NCBI GenBank assembly: GCA_937916135.1
Contig: CALFTQ010000145.1
Location: 1 to 9,791, forward strand
Reading direction: 5' to 3'
Length of the DNA: 9,791 nucleotides
Source: an uncultured Verrucomicrobiales bacterium
GTDB taxonomy: Bacteria > Verrucomicrobiota > Verrucomicrobiia > Verrucomicrobiales > Akkermansiaceae
Shown here: piece after piece, positions 1 to 6,220 of the stretch
How positions within the stretch are numbered: the stretch's first letter is position 1
Layout: each line of letters opens with the position of its first letter
The notes under the pieces: model-generated
What the model was told of the DNA's origin: nothing
Databases searched by the model: none
The model's input: the letters and a program-made list of their open reading frames with translations, nothing else
Translations under genes and position numbers: made by a program

Positions 1-71
1 CGGGCAGCATCATCCGGGCACATTACAGTCCCGGCAAACCTTTCGGCCTTACGGTCTTGTTGTGTATTCAT
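1..71 (-). CDS. Possible 5' end of an unknown gene running off the left edge
   Basis: On the minus strand an ATG at 71 opens a frame of 23 codons to the window edge, beginning MNTQQDRKAERF. The predicted N-terminus is hydrophilic, with no signal peptide. No Shine-Dalgarno sequence precedes it, which is also true of the well-supported genes here. An imperfect dyad (81-95) lies ten bases upstream. The caveat is serious: the three plus-strand frames are also open over much of this stretch (stops near 73, 84 and 117), so the 3' end of a forward gene entering from the left is equally possible. No product can be named. Confidence 0.25.
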   Translation of the reverse strand, partial: MNTQQDRKAERFAGTVMCPDDAA

Positions 72-386
72 AGGGGGGTTGTAGTGTACACCTACTCTAA
101 CACAGCATGGTGACTTTTCTTACCCAGCAGAACTGCCCGGCTCACTCAACTCGCTCTACTCGTTCTGTTTAACTCTCGCTTTGTCTTTTCCTCTTGTCTG
201 TTCAAATTCGCGCAAAATCAGAGTCTCTGCCATTCCGGCCTGACCTCCATCCCCTTATCGCAGAACATCAGCCCCCCCTCAGGCTTCTCGCTTGGGTGGA
301 AAGCGCAGAGTTCCCCAATCACAAATCTGCATGCCCTGAATCTTCGGGCCACGTGTAGACTTGTGCGTTCTACATTTCAGAATAGA
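72..386. other. Intergenic region without a supported gene
   Basis: I find no convincing coding frame, tRNA, rRNA or recognisable structured RNA in this stretch upstream of the trmB promoter. Its left part has an imperfect dyad, GTAG-TGTACA-C-CTAC (81-95), that could be an operator. From about 110 to 260 the + strand is markedly pyrimidine-rich, with runs such as ctcactcaactcgctctac. It may be a divergent control region if the minus-strand frame starting at 71 is real. Confidence 0.5.
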
Positions 387-415
387 TTGACTTTGCGGGC
401 GGGCTTCGGTACAAT
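387..415 (+). promoter_or_regulatory. Sigma70-type promoter of the trmB-tgt-yajC operon
   Basis: TTGACT (387-392) and TACAAT (410-415) are separated by exactly 17 bp, close to the bacterial housekeeping consensus. Only nine bases, GCCGCGCAG, separate the -10 box from the trmB ATG at 425. Transcription starting about seven bases after the -10 box would give a leader of zero to four nucleotides, effectively a leaderless mRNA. The discriminator is very GC-rich. Confidence 0.75.
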
Positions 416-424
416 GCCGCGCAG

Positions 425-1012
425 ATGAATACGGCATTCGTTCCAGAGGATTATTTTGCACAATACGGCGTGGCGGACATATTCGGCGCGGGCGATACGT
501 GTGAGGTAGACCTGGGCTGTGGCGACGGCGGATTCCTGCTGGCCATGGCGGAGCATTACCCGGAGACACGATTTCTGGGGGTGGAGCGGCTGCTGGGGCG
601 CATCCGCAAGGTGTGCAATGAGAGTGCGCGCCGCGGGCTGGACAATGTGCGCGGGCTGCGCGTGGAAAGCCGCTACTTCCTGGAGTGGATGGTGGCGCCC
701 GGCAGCATCAGCCGCCTGCACTACCTCTTCCCCGACCCCTGGCCCAAGGAAAAGCACCACAAGAACCGCCTGGTGCAGGACTCTTTCATACCGGTGCTGC
801 ACCGCGCGCTGGCCCCGGGGGGCGAAGTACTGTTCAAGACTGACCACGAGGAGTATTTCGAATGGGTGTGCGAGCGCATGGACGCCAGCCCGCTCTTCCG
901 CCGCGAGGAATGGAACGCCCCCTTCTACCCCAAGACTGATTTCCAGAAACAATGGGAGGCCATGGGTAAACCCATCTTTGCCGCCCGCTACGTGAAGAAC
1001 GATGGCATTTGA
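425..1012 (+). CDS. trmB: tRNA (guanine-N7)-methyltransferase TrmB
   Basis: This enzyme transfers a methyl group from S-adenosylmethionine to N7 of guanine 46 in the variable loop of tRNAs, in the cytoplasm. The 195-residue protein has the family layout: an SAM-binding loop EVDLGCGDGG (residues 27-36), the acidic end of strand 2 at GVER (52-55), the signature FPDPWPKEKHHKNR (102-115), and TDHEEY (139-144). A C-terminal PKTDFQ stretch matches the usual T-x-F-E region. Length is slightly under the typical 200-240 because the N-terminal extension is short. The ATG at 425 is favoured because the promoter ends nine bases before it and the protein begins directly on the Rossmann-like domain. It is the first gene of an operon and overlaps tgt by 11 bp. 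A +1-frame ORF inside it is a shadow. Confidence 0.95.
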   Translation: MNTAFVPEDYFAQYGVADIFGAGDTCEVDLGCGDGGFLLAMAEHYPETRFLGVERLLGRIRKVCNESARRGLDNVRGLRVESRYFLEWMVAPGSISRLHYLFPDPWPKEKHHKNRLVQDSFIPVLHRALAPGGEVLFKTDHEEYFEWVCERMDASPLFRREEWNAPFYPKTDFQKQWEAMGKPIFAARYVKNDGI

Positions 1013-2132
1013 TTTACACAAAACCGACCCGAGCGGCGCCCGCCTGGGCACCCTGCACCTGCCGCATGGTGATGTGCCCACCCCCATCTTCATGCCGGTG
1101 GGCACGCAGGGCACGGTGAAGACCCTGCACCCGGAGGATCTGGAGGCCCTCGGCGCCCAGATTATCCTGGGCAACACCTACCACCTCTGCCTGCGCCCGG
1201 GCGACGAAGCCATCCGCAACCTGGGCGGTCTGCATACCTTCACCGGCTGGAACAAGCCCATGCTTACCGATTCCGGCGGTTTCCAGGTGTGGAGCCTCGC
1301 GCGTCTGCGCAAGATTACCGAGGAAGGCGTGCGTTTCTGCAACCATATCGATGGCTCATACATGATGCTGAGCCCGGAGCGCAGCATGGAGATCCAGGCC
1401 AACCTGGGCAGCGATATCGCCATGCTCTTCGATGAATGCCCGCCCTACCCCTGCGACCGCAAGTATGCCGAAAAATCCCTGGGGCTCACCCTGCGCTGGG
1501 CCAAGCGCTGCAAAGCCTGGGTGGATGAGCACCAGCCCATGAGCGGCCCGGGCTTGCAGAACCACTTCGGCATCGTGCAGGGCTCCGTGTATGCCGACCT
1601 GCGCCGCGCCTGCGCCGAGGAACTGGCCGCCATGGATTTTGATGGCTACGCCATCGGCGGTGTCTCCGTGGGCGAACCGGAGGAGGAAATGCTGCGCGCC
1701 ATCGAGCACAGCACCCCCTACCTGCCCCAGAACAAAGCCCGCTACGCCATGGGGCTGGGCACCCCCACCCAGATTCTCGAAATGATTGAGCGCGGGGTGG
1801 ATATGTTCGACTGCGTGATGCCCACCCGCCTGGCCCGCCACGGCATTGCCATGACCCCGGACGGCCCGATTCACATCAAGAACCAGCGCTGGAAGGACGA
1901 CTCCAACCCGCTGGACCCGGAGGGGCACCCGCATGTGACCCGCTTCTCCCGCGCCGCGCTGCGCCATTTCTTCCGCGCCGGGGAAATGCTGGCGCTCCGC
2001 GTGCTCTCCTTCCAGAACCTTCACTTTTATCTGCGGCTCATGGCACAAGCGAGAAGTGCCATTGCAGCCGGTGAATTCGCTGCGTTCAAGCGCAGCTTCA
2101 TCTCGCGTTACCAAGCAAACGACATACAATGA
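1002..2132 (+). CDS. tgt: tRNA-guanine(34) transglycosylase Tgt, canonical zinc ligands missing
   Basis: Tgt swaps guanine 34 in the anticodon of GUN-anticodon tRNAs for preQ1, a late step in making queuosine. The 376-residue protein matches the bacterial enzyme end to end. Visible are the general-acid/base Asp90 in TDSGGFQ, the base-pocket FDEC (Asp144, Cys146), GIVQG (Gln193), GYAIGGVSVGE (Gly219-Glu225), and the nucleophile Asp270 in DMFDCVMPTR. Val223 and Cys146 are the residues linked to preQ1 use; eukaryotic queuine enzymes differ there. The odd part is the C-terminal metal site. The family has C-x-C-x-x-C after PLDPE and a histidine about 30 residues on (HNL). Here the residues are EGHPHVT (307-313, with one residue deleted nearby) and QNL (Gln338). 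The surrounding sequence is well conserved and the frame is intact, so this is not a frameshift. Zinc may be absent, or bound by His309 and His311. It overlaps trmB by 11 bp and yajC by 4 bp. Confidence 0.95.
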   Translation: MAFDLHKTDPSGARLGTLHLPHGDVPTPIFMPVGTQGTVKTLHPEDLEALGAQIILGNTYHLCLRPGDEAIRNLGGLHTFTGWNKPMLTDSGGFQVWSLARLRKITEEGVRFCNHIDGSYMMLSPERSMEIQANLGSDIAMLFDECPPYPCDRKYAEKSLGLTLRWAKRCKAWVDEHQPMSGPGLQNHFGIVQGSVYADLRRACAEELAAMDFDGYAIGGVSVGEPEEEMLRAIEHSTPYLPQNKARYAMGLGTPTQILEMIERGVDMFDCVMPTRLARHGIAMTPDGPIHIKNQRWKDDSNPLDPEGHPHVTRFSRAALRHFFRAGEMLALRVLSFQNLHFYLRLMAQARSAIAAGEFAAFKRSFISRYQANDIQ

Positions 2133-2455
2133 ACGCCATCTACATTGCCCAAGCCGCCGCCGGTCAGCAGGGTGACCCCATGAGCATGCTCATCACCTTC
2201 GGTCTTATCGGTATCATCTTCTACTTCCTCCTCATCCGCCCGCAGCGCAAGCAGCAGAAGGAGCTCAAGGAGCGCCAGGATAGCCTGAAGCCCGGCGACA
2301 AGGTAGTTTCCGCCGGTGGTATCTACGGTGTCATCACCAAGGTGGAGCAGGATGCCGTGCGCATGGAAATCGCCCCCAGCGTGACCATCAAGATTGCCAA
2401 GACCAGCATCGTTTCCAGCACCCCCAAGGAAGCCCCCGCTGAGGACAAGAAGTAA
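2129..2455 (+). CDS. yajC: Preprotein translocase subunit YajC
   Basis: YajC is a small inner-membrane protein that associates with the SecDF complex of the Sec translocon. The 108-residue product has the typical plan: a short N-terminus, one transmembrane helix (about residues 19-36, MLITFGLIGIIFYFLLI), the hallmark RPQRKQQKE immediately after it (37-45), then a soluble domain with PGDKVVSAGGIYGVITKV and a charged C-terminus. The ATG overlaps the tgt stop in an ATGA arrangement, indicating translational coupling. A tgt-yajC pair is common in bacteria, but secD/secF usually come next; here the operon ends in a terminator and aroE follows. No Shine-Dalgarno sequence is visible. Confidence 0.93.
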   Translation: MNAIYIAQAAAGQQGDPMSMLITFGLIGIIFYFLLIRPQRKQQKELKERQDSLKPGDKVVSAGGIYGVITKVEQDAVRMEIAPSVTIKIAKTSIVSSTPKEAPAEDKK

Positions 2456-2474
2456 GGTTCATCTAGCCCTTTCC

Positions 2475-2521
2475 GATTAACGCAAAATGAGTTCTGCACC
2501 CATTTTGCGTTAATCATTTTT
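2475..2521 (+). terminator. Strong intrinsic terminator after yajC
   Basis: Bases 2475-2489 (GATTAACGCAAAATG) pair perfectly with 2501-2515 (CATTTTGCGTTAATC). This forms a 15-bp stem with an 11-nt loop, followed by ATTTTT. An A-rich tract in the left arm means it could also work on the opposite strand. It lies 20 bp past the yajC stop and only five bases (2522-2526) separate it from the aroE ATG. Confidence 0.88.
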
Positions 2522-2526
2522 CCGCC

Positions 2527-3402
2527 ATGCTCCCCTTCTACACCGCAGACCAGCTCGACCTGCTGCCCGCCGGGGCCCGGCTGGGCGTCATCGGCAACCC
2601 GATTGCTCATTCCAAATCGCCGCAGATGCAGCAACCCGCGCTGGATACCGCCGGCATCCCCGTCCGCTACGTTCGCCTCCTGGCCGGCACGGAAGAGGGA
2701 GCCTTTGAGGCTCTGCTGGCGCAGCTAGCCGACCGCGACTTCATCGGCGTGAACGTAACGGTACCCTTCAAGAAGCGGGCGCATGATGCCGCCGTTTTCC
2801 TCGACCCGCTGGCGCAACTGAGTGGCGCGGTGAACACCCTGGTGCGCCGGTCTGATGGATGGCACGGCTACAACACCGACGGGCCCGGCTTCTCCCGCGC
2901 CATTGAGGAATGCTTCGGACGCCCGCTGCGGGAGCTGCGGGTGCTCATCATGGGCGCCTGCGGTGGTGCAGGCTCCGCCCTGGCCTGCCAATGTGCGCTG
3001 GAGCATTGCCCCGCCCTCACCCTGGTGAACCGCCCCCGCCCGGAACTGGAGCAACTCACCGCCAAACTGAAACAGCACACCTCAGCACCGGTCACCGCCC
3101 TGCATTTTAATGCACCGGAACTACCCGCCGCCGTGGCCGCAACAGACCTTATCGTGAACGCCACCAGCCTGGGGCTGCACGAGGGCGACCCCATGCCCCT
3201 CCCCCCCGAGCTTCTGCAGCCCGGCCAGTGCGTGTACGACATCGTGACCCACGAAACCGCCCTGCACCGCACCGCCACAGCACGCGGCTGCCGTGCTGCA
3301 ACCGGCCAGGGAATGCTCCTCTGGCAAGGAGCCATCGCCTTCGAACACTGGTTCGGCCAGCCGGCCGATGTTGCCAGTATGCGCCAGGGCTTGGGATTAT
3401 AA
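2527..3402 (+). CDS. aroE: Shikimate dehydrogenase AroE
   Basis: AroE catalyses the NADPH-dependent reduction of 3-dehydroshikimate to shikimate in the pathway to chorismate and aromatic amino acids. The 291-residue protein shows the shikimate-binding loop GNPIAHSKSP (23-32), NVTVPFKK (76-83) with the catalytic Lys82, GAVNT (100-104), and GYNTDGPG (114-121) with catalytic Asp118. The nucleotide-binding loop is GACGGAG (143-149), and NR (168-169) suits NADP preference. A C-terminal GQGMLLWQGAIAFEHW completes the fold. The usual V-Y-x-P-x-x-T segment reads VYDIVTHETAL, a mild departure. The start at 2527 places the protein directly on the conserved N-terminal strand. No Shine-Dalgarno sequence and no convincing promoter are visible between the terminator and this ATG, so its expression signal is unclear. 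Confidence 0.94.
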   Translation: MLPFYTADQLDLLPAGARLGVIGNPIAHSKSPQMQQPALDTAGIPVRYVRLLAGTEEGAFEALLAQLADRDFIGVNVTVPFKKRAHDAAVFLDPLAQLSGAVNTLVRRSDGWHGYNTDGPGFSRAIEECFGRPLRELRVLIMGACGGAGSALACQCALEHCPALTLVNRPRPELEQLTAKLKQHTSAPVTALHFNAPELPAAVAATDLIVNATSLGLHEGDPMPLPPELLQPGQCVYDIVTHETALHRTATARGCRAATGQGMLLWQGAIAFEHWFGQPADVASMRQGLGL

Positions 3403-3421
3403 TGCCAGACGCAGTACGGGC

Positions 3422-3450
3422 TTGCCAAGCGGGTGGACGCGCGCTATAAT
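3422..3450 (+). promoter_or_regulatory. Sigma70-type promoter of the phosphohexomutase gene
   Basis: TTGCCA (3422-3427) and a perfect TATAAT (3445-3450) are spaced by 17 bp. The -10 box is flanked on both sides by GCGCGC (3439-3444 and 3451-3456), forming an inverted repeat around it. Only ten bases, GCGCGCAAGT, separate the -10 box from the ATG at 3461, so the transcript should start zero to four bases before the start codon. A second TATAAT (3398-3403) sits over the aroE stop, but its nearest TTGCCA is 21 bp away. Confidence 0.8.
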
Positions 3451-3460
3451 GCGCGCAAGT

Positions 3461-5404
3461 ATGAATGCAACGATTCTTGATGCGCTGAAGCAGGCAGTGG
3501 CCGAAGGCAAACTGCTGGAATCCTCCCTGAAAAACATTGAGTTGTTGACCGGCGGCACGCAGGACCCGGTGGTTCCTGCCGCGATTGAACAGCTGGTGGC
3601 TGCCGGCGAATGGGCCGAGCTCAACAACCGATTCTACAAGACACTCGCTTTCGGCACCGGTGGTCTGCGCGGTCGCACCATCGGCACCGTGGTGACCGAA
3701 GCTGAGCAGGGCAAAGGCGGCGTGAACGGCCGCCCCGAGTTCCCCTGCGTGGGCACTGCCAGCATGAACTATTTCAACGTGGGCCGCGCCATGCGCGGGC
3801 TCATCACCTATGTGCGCCGCTTCGTGGAAGCCGAGGGCACAGGCCGCAAGCCGGTCATCGTGGTCGGGCACGATACACGCCACTTCTCCCGCGACTTTGC
3901 CGAGTTCTGCGCCAGGATTGCCACTGACCTGGGCTGCGACTGCGCCTTGTTCGACGGTCCCTGCTCCACCCCGGAGGTTTCCTTCGCCATCCGCGAGCTG
4001 AACGCCGACACCGGCGTGGTGCTCACCGCCTCCCACAACCCCAGCCACGACAACGGCTTCAAGGCCTACTTCAACGATGGCGCCCAGCTCATCGCCCCGC
4101 ACGATAAGGCGGTGATTGCCGAGGTGAACACCCTGACCACCGATGCATACGAGCCGCTGCCCGCCGACCAGCAGGGCACCCTGCGCATCCTGGGGCCGGA
4201 GTTCGATGCCATCTACATCGAAAAGCTCAAGGGCATCGTGCTGCGTCCGGATGTATTCGCCAAGGCCTCGGCCAAGGTGGTATACACCAACCTGCACGGC
4301 ACCGGCGGCCGCTGCATCGTGCCTATCCTCAAGCAGGTGGGCTGCAATGTGAGCACCGTGGCCGAGCAGGACACGCTGGATGGCCGCTTCCCCACCGTGG
4401 CCAGCCCGAACCCGGAGAACGCCCCCGCGCTGGATATGGCCATCGCCCAGGCAGATGCCGAGCAGGCCGACCTGGTCATCGCGACCGACCCGGACAGCGA
4501 CCGCATGGGCATTGCCGTGCGCGACACCGCCACCGGCAAGATGCAGCTGCTCACCGGCAACCAGATCGGCTCCCTGCTGGCCTGGTACCGCTGCATGAGC
4601 GCCATCGAACTGGGTATCATCACCCCGCAGAACATCGACCACGCCGTGATGGTCAAGACCTTCGTGACCAGCCCGCTGCAGGATGCCATCGCCTCCTCCT
4701 TCGGCATTGCCACCGTGAACGTGCTCACCGGCTTCAAGTACATTGCCGCCAAGCTCGGCAAGTATGAGCAGGCCATCCCCGCCGGGCTGCGCCAGGGCTA
4801 CCGCTCCATGACCGAGGCCCAGACCCGCGCCCTGCGCCTGGAGCACAGCAAGTACTTCATCTTCGGCGGCGAGGAAAGCTACGGCTACCTGGCCCAGGAC
4901 TTCGTGCGAGACAAGGACGCCAACGCTGCCGCCCTCTGCCTGGCTGAGATGAACGCCTACCTCGCCTCCAAGGGTATCGGCCTGCTGGAGTGCCTGAACA
5001 ACATCTACACCGAAATGGGCTACTACAAGGAGCTCGGCAAGAGCCTGGTGATGGAAGGTGCCGACGGCGCCGCCAAAATTGCCGCCCTGACCAAGAGCTA
5101 CATCGACACCCCGCCCACCGAGATGGACGGCACCGCCGTGGCCGGTCTGCGCGATTTCTCCGCCGGCACCATGGTGGATGCCGAGGGCGACCCCGTGCCG
5201 GCCGAAAAGATGCTCTTCATCGACCTGGTGGACGGCCGCAGCTTCGCCGTGCGCCCCAGCGGCACCGAGCCCAAGATCAAGTACTACCTCTTTGCCCACA
5301 GCGCCCCCGGCGCCGAGCTCATCGAAGCCAAGGCCAAGGTGGAGTGCAGCATCAATTCCCTCTGGGCCGCCGTAGAGGCCGATGCCTACGCCCGCATGGC
5401 CTGA
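3461..5404 (+). CDS. Phosphoglucomutase/phosphomannomutase family protein
   Basis: This is an alpha-D-phosphohexomutase that moves phosphate between C1 and C6 of a hexose phosphate via a phosphoserine, linking glycolysis with nucleotide-sugar, glycogen and envelope polysaccharide synthesis. All four family sites are present in the 647-residue product: the phosphoserine loop TASHNP (189-194, Ser191), the metal loop DPDSDR (343-348), the sugar-binding GGEESYG (E471, E472, S473), and the phosphate-binding RPSGTEPK (598-605). FGTGGLRG near the N-terminus is also typical. It is longer than most phosphomannomutases (about 450) and somewhat longer than PgcA-type phosphoglucomutases (about 580), which it resembles most. 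Glucose versus mannose preference cannot be read from this. An upstream in-frame ATG at 3293 would overlap aroE by 110 bp; 3461 is chosen because the -10 box ends ten bases before it. It appears to be a single-gene transcript. Confidence 0.92.
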   Translation: MNATILDALKQAVAEGKLLESSLKNIELLTGGTQDPVVPAAIEQLVAAGEWAELNNRFYKTLAFGTGGLRGRTIGTVVTEAEQGKGGVNGRPEFPCVGTASMNYFNVGRAMRGLITYVRRFVEAEGTGRKPVIVVGHDTRHFSRDFAEFCARIATDLGCDCALFDGPCSTPEVSFAIRELNADTGVVLTASHNPSHDNGFKAYFNDGAQLIAPHDKAVIAEVNTLTTDAYEPLPADQQGTLRILGPEFDAIYIEKLKGIVLRPDVFAKASAKVVYTNLHGTGGRCIVPILKQVGCNVSTVAEQDTLDGRFPTVASPNPENAPALDMAIAQADAEQADLVIATDPDSDRMGIAVRDTATGKMQLLTGNQIGSLLAWYRCMSAIELGIITPQNIDHAVMVKTFVTSPLQDAIASSFGIATVNVLTGFKYIAAKLGKYEQAIPAGLRQGYRSMTEAQTRALRLEHSKYFIFGGEESYGYLAQDFVRDKDANAAALCLAEMNAYLASKGIGLLECLNNIYTEMGYYKELGKSLVMEGADGAAKIAALTKSYIDTPPTEMDGTAVAGLRDFSAGTMVDAEGDPVPAEKMLFIDLVDGRSFAVRPSGTEPKIKYYLFAHSAPGAELIEAKAKVECSINSLWAAVEADAYARMA

Positions 5405-5430
5405 GTCTCTGCATACCCCCCCCTATCCCC

Positions 5431-5462
5431 CGCCCTGCAGCAACCCGCTGCGGGGCGTTTTT
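5431..5462 (+). terminator. Intrinsic terminator after the phosphohexomutase gene
   Basis: CGCCCTGCAGC (5431-5441) pairs with GCTGCGGGGCG (5447-5457) over 11 bp, including one G-U pair. The loop is AACCC and five T residues follow (5458-5462). It lies 26 bp past the stop codon. Confidence 0.9.
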
Positions 5463-5494
5463 ATGGCCGCATGGCAGCTCATATCGAAGTTCAC

Positions 5495-5557
5495 ATCTCC
5501 GCAAAACTCCTCAATAAAATGTGACCAATTTCTGCAAAAGTCGTCAAGAAAATGTGA
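5495..5557 (+). repeat. Tandem 30-nt direct repeat upstream of the lipoprotein operon
   Basis: Two units, 5495-5524 and 5528-5557, match at 25 of 30 positions, with a 33-bp period and three bases between them. The shared core is GCAAAA-n-TC-n-TCAA-n-AAAATGTGA. The pair ends seven bases before the -35 box at 5565. A 33-bp period is about three helical turns, so both copies face the same side of the DNA, as expected for paired activator sites. With only two units and no spacers it is not a CRISPR array. Confidence 0.7.
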
Positions 5558-5564
5558 ATCACGC

Positions 5565-5592
5565 TTGATTATCAATGCAAACATGCTACAAT
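5565..5592 (+). promoter_or_regulatory. Predicted promoter of the lipoprotein pair
   Basis: TTGATT (5565-5570) and TACAAT (5587-5592) are separated by 16 bp. The predicted start lies near 5599, giving a leader of about 16 nt before the ATG at 5615. GGATAGAG in that leader is at best a weak ribosome binding site. Confidence 0.6.
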
Positions 5593-5614
5593 CCCTGAAC
5601 GGATAGAGCGACAG

Positions 5615-6217
5615 ATGAGCATCTTACACCACATTCGTGGCCTTGGGTTGGCAGTGCTTTGCGCTGCGGGCCTTGGTTCGTGTACTCACCCCTTCTCGTT
5701 TGAGCAGGCTTTCCGGGTGCAGGACGCTGCCGGAAAACCTGTTACAGATGCAGATATCTATCTGTTCAGTGAGCCTATGTATCCCATTCCCTTCCCTTGG
5801 TTAAGCGATGCATGGAGCCGCACACTGGACATTCAGAACCAATTTCACACCAGTCCGGATGCAAGCGGCAAGATCCACGTGAGCATCCCCCGGCACCGCA
5901 CATTCTACGAGCAGAGCGACTTCTTCATCCTCATCTGCAAGCCAGGATACTGCCACACCATCGTGCCCATCACCCATCTCAGGCAGAACCAGAACATCAC
6001 CATTCTCCAGAATACAAGAATAGAAGCTCCGCAAGACCTGCCACCGGGCAGCATGCTTGATTTCAGCTCAGATTTCAATCATCTGCAAATCCCGATTGCC
6101 TACAACAGTTCCCCTCACGCCGAACCCAACAATATTGTACTGTACTATCGGCCCCTGCCCAAGAAAATGACAATTCCGGAAGCTGGCAAATATGGCAACA
6201 TTCCAAGAAACCTGTAA
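5615..6217 (+). CDS. Small lipoprotein with a possible carboxypeptidase-regulatory-like fold, function unknown
   Basis: I do not recognise this gene. The 200-residue product starts with a short basic and hydrophobic leader and a lipobox LGSC, with Cys23 as the predicted lipidated residue, so it should be exported and membrane-anchored. After that, FRVQDAAGKPVTDADIYLF (about 33-51), then SPDASGKIHVSIP and FFILICKPGYCHTIVPI, follow the pattern of carboxypeptidase-regulatory or transthyretin-like beta-sandwich domains (extra-GKPV-DA, then T-x-x-x-GK, then I-KPGY). This is inference from pattern only. Two further cysteines (in LICKPGYC) could form a disulfide outside the cytoplasm. The C-terminal 60 residues are not recognisable. 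It is followed three bases later by a second lipoprotein gene. Base composition is visibly AT-richer than the flanking housekeeping genes, which suggests accessory origin. Confidence 0.8.
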   Translation: MSILHHIRGLGLAVLCAAGLGSCTHPFSFEQAFRVQDAAGKPVTDADIYLFSEPMYPIPFPWLSDAWSRTLDIQNQFHTSPDASGKIHVSIPRHRTFYEQSDFFILICKPGYCHTIVPITHLRQNQNITILQNTRIEAPQDLPPGSMLDFSSDFNHLQIPIAYNSSPHAEPNNIVLYYRPLPKKMTIPEAGKYGNIPRNL

Positions 6218-6220
6218 CCC

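Noticed and set aside
100..386. Structured RNA gene (RNase P RNA, tmRNA, SRP RNA) in the left intergenic region
   Set aside because: Neither strand shows the conserved cores of these RNAs, and only weak local hairpins are visible.
377..2129. Several minus-strand frames opposite trmB and tgt (up to 266 codons)
   Set aside because: They lie antisense to well-supported genes, lack recognisable domains and have compositions expected from the complementary codon bias.
3293..3460. Upstream in-frame start that would extend the phosphohexomutase by 56 residues
   Set aside because: It would overlap aroE by 110 bp, precede the promoter, and add a low-complexity sequence with no homology pattern.
3149..5299. 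A 716-codon open frame on the minus strand opposite the phosphohexomutase gene and the end of aroE
   Set aside because: It is Gly/Ala/His/Val-rich with no recognisable domain and mirrors the GC-rich codon pattern of the real genes. Both plus-strand genes have complete catalytic motifs, so this is a compositional shadow.
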